A program made the position numbers and the translations under genes. 37,384 bases of DNA, taken from the NCBI GenBank assembly GCA_026414545.1, contig JAOAIU010000067.1:1-37384 (forward strand), written 5' to 3'. Positions 32,999 through 37,384 of this stretch are shown one piece after another (the stretch's first letter is position 1; each line of letters begins with the position of its first letter). The stretch comes from Candidatus Saccharicenans sp. (GTDB lineage Bacteria; Acidobacteriota; Aminicenantia; Aminicenantales; Saccharicenantaceae). The notes under the pieces were generated by a model. It was not told where the DNA came from. It ran no database searches and saw only the letters and a program-made list of their open reading frames with translations.

Positions 32999-33600
32999 CA
33001 AATCTTTTTGTCGCCTCTACTTACAGCCGATTTGGCAGGAGCAGGTTTTTATTGAATAGACACCAGCAAAGGCTAGCGCTGAAAGACGTTGGCCAGTGTT
33101 CAGAGAGCGGTGGGTTGACCAACATTAACGGTTCCAACTCCCGTCGGAAGAAGTCGCCCTCCGGGCAATCCAGTTAACGGAAAGTTGCGGCCGATATCAT
33201 CCTTCGGGCAACAGCCTGATTCTCGCTCTCCTACTTCCCAAAATACACCAGAACCGACCAGGCTTTTATTTATCGCCAACAGAAAGCGGTCGGGGCTCCT
33301 GATTTTTTTGAAAGTTTAAGGATACTTGGCTGCCGCTAGAAGTTGGTTTACTTATATCTTTGCGCTCTAAGATTCCCGGCGGGAGTAAGCTCAGCCTCCA
33401 CCCATCAGCGTTTAAGGACTGGAAATCAAATGAACCAACGGTTTCTCCGGCTGCTGGCCGTGGCCTTTTTTAGCCGCCAGTAATCTGGGGAGAGGATAAT
33501 CCGGTGGCCCAGGCCTGTGACCTGGAAGTCGGACAAACCATATTAAAGATGACCTTAATTTCGATGACTATCACCCACCCGTTATCTCGTCTTCAATCTA

Positions 33601-35082
33601 TCAGCGACAATAAAATTCTATCATCCTTCGGACGGCTTCCTCACAGACCGGGCAGAAGGGCTTTTTTCCCTTGGTGAACATGATACAATCCACCGCCGGG
33701 CGGTAAAGCCCGGTGGAAGAATATCCGGCCCCTTCAAAAGCCCCGACTTTCCCGGCAAACTTGCTCCTGGCCAGAAAATCATCGACCTTTCTGGCTTGTT
33801 CGGCCGACAGCCGTTCGCTTTCTTCTTCCAGCCGGGCGATCTCTTCTTTCGGAGCTCCTTCCCTTTTCATCCTGGCGATTCTTTCGTTGACTTCCATCCT
33901 GACTTTCTGGTAGGCAGTATCCATCCGGTCGAATTCTTCCTTTTCCCAGGGCGTGGGAATTGCCACTCCCGGCGTTACCAGGTTTCTCCATTTCAGATTG
34001 GTCGGGTCCAGCAGGGCGGTGATGTTCGGTTCAACCGGCTCCACCCCTCGCGGATAGAACTCGTTGTAAGCCACCTGGGAGGTATAATACTCATCGGCCA
34101 GACCGGTAAAAGAATGGCCGAACTCGTGGAGCATCAGGTATTCATACCACTGGTTGTCAGTGGTGAAGGTGCAATACAGGTTGTAAATCCCGCCGCCGCC
34201 GTAGCGAGCGTGGTTAACCATGATCAGCAAGGCGTCGTAGGGAGCGGCCGCAGCCGTGTCGCGAACCCGGCGGTTATCCTCGGTCAGGAGGTAACGCTCA
34301 GAGCCAAAAGAATCAAAACTGCAGCCCAGGGCCGTTTGCTTGAACTGCCCGTGGGAAGGCTCGTCGCAGCCACTCTCGGCCGAAGGTTTGAAGACGCCGT
34401 AGATATTAAACTTGTCCTTCAGGCTCTTATACGGCTCCAGGCTGAAAAACACCCGGACGAAACGTTCCAGGTCTTTCTGGAGTTTGGTCTCTTCCCCGGT
34501 GGTATAACCTTCGGCCAGGAAAACTACGTCCACCTTGTCGTGTGGCGAGCCGTTTTTAACCAGCTCGTAGACCTTGACCCCGGGCTCGGTCTTCTCCCTG
34601 ACGATGTAAATCGAGGCCGGGTCGATTTCTTGGGAAAAAATCTTGTAAAAATTGTTCTGCCGGTCGCGGGCTTCGAGAGTGAAGATTATCTTGTTCTTAG
34701 GATAGGGTATCAGCACCGATTCATGAAAGGTCCGCCTGATGCCTTTCAGGGCTTCGTCTGTGGTCCTGTACTCGCCAAACAGGCTGTCAAAAGCCCGGGC
34801 ATACAGCAGCTGGCCCGAGGCGGCGTCGTAAACTCGAGCACAGTAGCGGCCGCGATTGAACGGGTCTATCAGGTTCTTAACCGGTCCGGCCCAGACTCCC
34901 TGCCGGTAAATCCGGTCCAGGGTGACAATTTCTTCCTGGTTGTGGCCGGCATGGTAATAATCGATTCTCATGGTGGCGTCCAGGAAATAGCGGTCGAAGC
35001 CGGGCTTATCCTGAGCCCGGACGGAATAAATTATGAAGACTACCACAATCACTCCCAGCAATAGAACCAGATATTTTTTCAT
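33601..35082 (-). CDS. Secreted M64-family zinc metallopeptidase
   Basis: 493-residue protein of peptidase family M64 (named from the Clostridium ramosum IgA peptidase). Signal peptide or anchor at residues 3-22. The N-terminal ~160 residues form a beta-rich M64_N-like domain. The zinc site HEFGH at His319-Glu320-His323 is followed by GLADEYY, with Asp330 as the probable third ligand. Residues ~385-438 insert a charged, coiled-coil-like segment rich in Glu, Arg and Lys. The C-terminus carries Cys466 and a CPVC pair (477/480), probably disulfide-bonded. Its physiological substrate is probably other extracellular protein, not IgA, in an environmental organism. An AGGAGGAA ribosome site precedes the ATG, which lies 19 bases after the agmatinase stop. 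Confidence 0.93.
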   Translation of the reverse strand: MKKYLVLLLGVIVVVFIIYSVRAQDKPGFDRYFLDATMRIDYYHAGHNQEEIVTLDRIYRQGVWAGPVKNLIDPFNRGRYCARVYDAASGQLLYARAFDSLFGEYRTTDEALKGIRRTFHESVLIPYPKNKIIFTLEARDRQNNFYKIFSQEIDPASIYIVREKTEPGVKVYELVKNGSPHDKVDVVFLAEGYTTGEETKLQKDLERFVRVFFSLEPYKSLKDKFNIYGVFKPSAESGCDEPSHGQFKQTALGCSFDSFGSERYLLTEDNRRVRDTAAAAPYDALLIMVNHARYGGGGIYNLYCTFTTDNQWYEYLMLHEFGHSFTGLADEYYTSQVAYNEFYPRGVEPVEPNITALLDPTNLKWRNLVTPGVAIPTPWEKEEFDRMDTAYQKVRMEVNERIARMKREGAPKEEIARLEEESERLSAEQARKVDDFLARSKFAGKVGAFEGAGYSSTGLYRPAVDCIMFTKGKKPFCPVCEEAVRRMIEFYCR

Positions 35083-35101
35083 GGCCGCGTTCCTCCTTCC
35101 T

Positions 35102-35947
35102 TCAAGGTCTTACGATTTTTCCGGCAATTTCTTTTATCAGCTTAAAAGCCAGGCTGGCGGTGATTTCCGAAACGTCACGCGAGGGATTGAGTTCCACGAT
35201 GTCAAAAGCCACGATGCGGGCTTTCAGGTTCTGGATCAAATCCAGCACCTGCCTGGAAGTCAGTCCCCCGGGCTCGTGGTGGGAAACGCCCGGGGCAAAA
35301 GCCGGGTCGAAAACATCCAGGTCGAGCGAAATGTACAGCGGGTTGGAGAATTCCAGCCTGGGTTTTTCCGGGAACTCCCGGGCGGTTATGGTTCGAACCC
35401 CGTATTTTTTGGCCATGGCTTCCATGTCCGGAGTGGTGGCCCGGATGCCCACCTGGACCAGGTTCTGCACTAACCGGTCTTCCAGGATCCTGGCCATGGG
35501 GCAGGCATGAGACAGGCGGTCGCCGTAGAGGTCCTGGTACATATCGGGGTGGGCGTCCAGATGCAACAGGTCCAGGTTCTTGAATTTTCCGGCCACGGCT
35601 CTGACCGCCGGGTAGGTAATCGAGTGGTCGCCACCGAGGATGATGGGCACCGCTCCGTCGGCCACAACCCGGCCAATCCGGTCTTCTATTCCGGCAAAAG
35701 TCTTAAGCATGTCGCCCGAAGTGTCCACGTCTCCCAGGTCAACCAGGACGGTTTCCTCAGCCAGGTCCACTCCCAGCTCGGTGTCCGGGTTATAACACTT
35801 GCCGGTGGAAACCCGGCGTATAGCTTCCGGGCCAGCCGCCGCCCCCCGCCTGAAACTGGACTTTTCGTCAAACGGGACGCCAACAATGGCCAGCTTATAG
35901 GTCTCGACTTCAGCCAGATTTTTCAGGGCTCCGCCAAAATCGGTCAT
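35102..35947 (-). CDS. speB: Agmatinase (arginase/ureohydrolase family)
   Basis: 281-residue ureohydrolase. Agmatinase splits agmatine to putrescine and urea in polyamine synthesis. The binuclear manganese site is complete: GGDHS near residue 110, LDAHPD near 135 and SLDLDVFDPAFAPG near 210; the signature ends with GGL. The family includes guanidinobutyrase and other guanidino hydrolases; sequence alone does not prove agmatine. A CGGAGGA ribosome site precedes the ATG and a perfect TATAAT at 35978-35983 lies upstream. It sits 60 bases after amrB and 19 bases before the M64 gene, so it may belong to one three-gene unit or have its own promoter. Confidence 0.93.
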   Translation of the reverse strand: MTDFGGALKNLAEVETYKLAIVGVPFDEKSSFRRGAAAGPEAIRRVSTGKCYNPDTELGVDLAEETVLVDLGDVDTSGDMLKTFAGIEDRIGRVVADGAVPIILGGDHSITYPAVRAVAGKFKNLDLLHLDAHPDMYQDLYGDRLSHACPMARILEDRLVQNLVQVGIRATTPDMEAMAKKYGVRTITAREFPEKPRLEFSNPLYISLDLDVFDPAFAPGVSHHEPGGLTSRQVLDLIQNLKARIVAFDIVELNPSRDVSEITASLAFKLIKEIAGKIVRP

Positions 35948-35977
35948 TTTATCCTCCGGAATGTTTTTTCAGGCAGA

Positions 35978-35983
35978 ATTATA
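35978..35983 (-). promoter_or_regulatory. -10 box before the agmatinase gene (candidate)
   Basis: Perfect TATAAT on the minus strand, about 30 bases before the ATG at 35947. The -35 (TTCAGT, spacer 17) is poor. It lies in the 60-base gap after amrB and suggests an internal promoter. Confidence 0.4.
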
Positions 35984-36007
35984 CAGGATAGAGTTCAAAA
36001 ACTGAAA

Positions 36008-37243
36008 TCAGAAGTAGACGGCAGCAGCAAAGCTTACGGCCGAGAGCGAAGCCGGTTCTTCGGCCAGTTCATAACCGAGGAAAACCCCATCCTTGACCTT
36101 GAACATTTCCAGGAGCGAAGCCAGCACTGGAAAACCGCAGACGTTAAACCGGTCGCCGCTGACCCTGACCCGGCGCCAGAATAATTCAGGCTGCCAGTGC
36201 AGCAGGGCCTCAACCAGTTCCTGGTCAAAGGCCAGCACGGCTTCTTTTAGCTCGGAGGCCGTCTGCTGGTGTCCGAACTTTGGCCCGACGTGGCAGAGGT
36301 CAACTCCAGCCACCACCAGGGTGCCGGGTTCCGCCGCTATCTCAGCCAGGGCATTAAGGAATGGCCTGAGACCGGGAATGTCTGCGGCTCGACCGGCCGT
36401 TTCCAGCCAGGGCAGAAAAGAGCCGAAAAGCATCGGGACGAGATCAAAATCATTGCCCATGAGATGCTGCAAGAATAACAGCTGAAATTCTATGGAGTGC
36501 TCTTTTTTATGAGCAAAATCATCGGGAGCGGTCAGGGCGGCTCCCGCCAGCCTCAGGTTTTCGACCACTTCTTTATCGGTTTTCACCCGGCCCAGCGGGG
36601 TGGAAAAATCTTTTTCGGTCAGGGAAATAACCCCCTCTTCCACGGCATGGCCGGTCCCCAGCACAATAACCCGATCGTATTTTTTCCCGGCCAGTAGCTG
36701 ATAAGCCAGGGAATAGAGCCGCCGTCCTCGCTGCAGGTCAATATGGGGAGCCACCAGGACAGCCGGGTTGCGGCCTGAAACCAGCTTTTCCACTTCCGGG
36801 GGCAATTTCTCCAGCTCCAGGATTTTCATAAGGAATTTCTTCAACTCTTCCGGATGTTCGGGGTAAGCTTCCCCGGCCAGGGCCGGCGGCCTGACCGCCA
36901 GAGCTGCAAATTCCTGGACCAGTTCCTGTCTGCGCTGCCGAAATTCCTGGGTATCCAGAAGCCACAGCTTCCTAAAATTCTCCAGTATTTCATCAACCAC
37001 CCCAGCCCCGGAAAGACTGTAGCCGCGCCTCCGCAGAAATTCCAGACGGATATCCTGGGCTTCATGATGGCCGTCGATTAGAGCCAGAACCTCCAGCGCT
37101 TCTCCCTGCAGCAGAACCGGGTTTCTGATCAGACCCAGGCGGTCGCTGACCAGAATACCTTTCTGGCCCCTGTATTCCATGGGCTGGATTTCCAGGTCTG
37201 GCCTGAGTTTGAGCGGAGATTTCTTCTCGGGCGAACGACTCAT
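36008..37243 (-). CDS. amrB: AmmeMemoRadiSam protein B (Memo family) with PqqD-like N-terminus
   Basis: 411 residues. The C-terminal ~270 residues are a Memo domain: APH (His167), GTGH (His199), EHSIE (His249), DLCH (Asp315, Cys317, His318) and NVCG (Cys369) match the metal-site positions of human MEMO1. Residues ~28-98 are an extra domain whose pattern (VSDRLGLI, LLQGEALEVLALIDG, then a winged-helix-like stretch ending LWLLD) resembles PqqD-type peptide-recognition domains. AmrB proteins normally travel with an AMMECR1 protein and a radical-SAM enzyme (AmrS); neither is here. An AAAGG ribosome site precedes the ATG. The biochemical role of the family is unsettled. Likely first gene of a unit with agmatinase and the M64 peptidase. 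Confidence 0.9.
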   Translation of the reverse strand: MSRSPEKKSPLKLRPDLEIQPMEYRGQKGILVSDRLGLIRNPVLLQGEALEVLALIDGHHEAQDIRLEFLRRRGYSLSGAGVVDEILENFRKLWLLDTQEFRQRRQELVQEFAALAVRPPALAGEAYPEHPEELKKFLMKILELEKLPPEVEKLVSGRNPAVLVAPHIDLQRGRRLYSLAYQLLAGKKYDRVIVLGTGHAVEEGVISLTEKDFSTPLGRVKTDKEVVENLRLAGAALTAPDDFAHKKEHSIEFQLLFLQHLMGNDFDLVPMLFGSFLPWLETAGRAADIPGLRPFLNALAEIAAEPGTLVVAGVDLCHVGPKFGHQQTASELKEAVLAFDQELVEALLHWQPELFWRRVRVSGDRFNVCGFPVLASLLEMFKVKDGVFLGYELAEEPASLSAVSFAAAVYF

Positions 37244-37384
37244 ACTTTTAACCTTTACAAGATTACAACGATAATCCTCATTACTTAGATACTTAAGTTC
37301 CCTGGGGCTAGCTTTATTAATACCAGATAAACGATAAATTTTCCAGAAACTCTGACGGTGGCCAGCTTTTAATCCGGGCCCGCT
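37244..37384. other. Right-edge region upstream of amrB
   Basis: 141 bases to the window edge. AT-rich, likely holding the amrB promoter, but I see no convincing -35/-10 pair. No adapter sequence is present here. Confidence 0.3.

Larger units (their letters stand above)
32357..33600. other. 1.24-kb stretch without a convincing protein gene
   Basis: It contains the DUF3467 promoter and dyad, a hairpin CGGCTT/AAGCCG near 32757-32775, the small-RNA candidate (32894-32998) and, from 33000 to 33600, sequence I cannot assign. Two short minus-strand frames (32343-32585 and 32775-32975) lack ribosome sites and look random. At 33430-33483 a plus-strand frame reads MNQRFLRLLAVAFF and then stops; another frame continues with WGEDNPVAQACDLEVGQT, which resembles a decayed secreted protein start. 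CGGGCAA is repeated at about 33162 and 33204. Confidence 0.55.

Noticed and set aside
33125-33145. tRNA T-arm-like hairpin around ACGGTTCC
   Set aside because: The loop is not TTCRANN, and no acceptor or anticodon stems are found around it.
33090-33180. T-box-like string CAGAGAGCGGTGGGTTG on the plus strand
   Set aside because: It resembles the segment after stem I of T-box leaders, but the conserved TGGNACCGCG antiterminator is absent, no clean stems fit and no aminoacyl-tRNA synthetase or amino-acid gene follows.
35390-35405. GGTTCGAAC string resembling a tRNA T-loop
   Set aside because: It lies inside the agmatinase coding sequence and no tRNA cloverleaf can be drawn.

Overview
The window looks like one end of a metagenome-assembled contig from a Gram-negative, probably anaerobic bacterium. 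The envelope is Gram-negative: tandem RND efflux permeases, a FadL-type outer-membrane channel and a Spy/CpxP-like periplasmic protein. The only ribonucleotide reductase is the oxygen-sensitive class III enzyme (NrdD/NrdG). The mix of M64 peptidase, FecR/DUF6600 protein, SBBP-repeat protein, stand-alone AmrB and many small secreted proteins reminds me of Candidatus Aminicenantes (Acidobacteriota relatives); that is recollection of gene content, not a computed placement. Bases 1-19 are not genomic: they equal the Nextera transposon mosaic end, so the left edge is an untrimmed sequencing adapter.

Layout. 20-2362 (minus): large SBBP beta-propeller-repeat surface protein, cut by the adapter. 2659-10255 (plus): efflux operon of one adaptor and two RND permeases. 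10699-12572 (plus): ACT-domain malic enzyme, then a CBS-pair protein with its own promoter and an intervening terminator-like hairpin. 12733-16222 (minus): deoxynucleotide operon nrdD, glutaredoxin-like gene, nrdG, dut, preceded by a consensus-like promoter and two NrdR boxes exactly 32 bp apart. 16455-22690: YjbQ, an MFS transporter, a membrane-anchored amidase, a small secreted protein and phosphoglucose isomerase. 22782-26699 (minus): a secreted protein of unknown function, a FecR/DUF6600 protein behind a near-perfect sigma-54 promoter with two upstream dyads, and a Spy/CpxP-like protein. 26778-30331 (minus): complete ribose-type sugar ABC importer. 30464-32356 (minus): a 65-residue conserved protein, a FadL-type channel and a DUF3467 protein. 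32357-33600: a 1.24-kb stretch without a convincing protein gene, holding a candidate pseudoknotted small RNA behind a good promoter. 33601-37243 (minus): AmrB (Memo family, with a PqqD-like N-terminal domain), agmatinase and a secreted M64 metallopeptidase, probably co-transcribed.

How it fits together. Most genes are ordinary housekeeping or envelope functions in short operons. The best non-routine signals are regulatory: the sigma-54/dyad arrangement before the FecR/DUF6600 gene, the small-RNA candidate at 32894-32998, the NrdR-controlled operon that includes dUTPase, two genes whose -10 boxes sit 6-7 nt before ATG (leaderless candidates), and the promoter-plus-hairpin leader of the CBS gene. 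I saw no rRNA, tRNA, CRISPR array, insertion sequence or phage gene.
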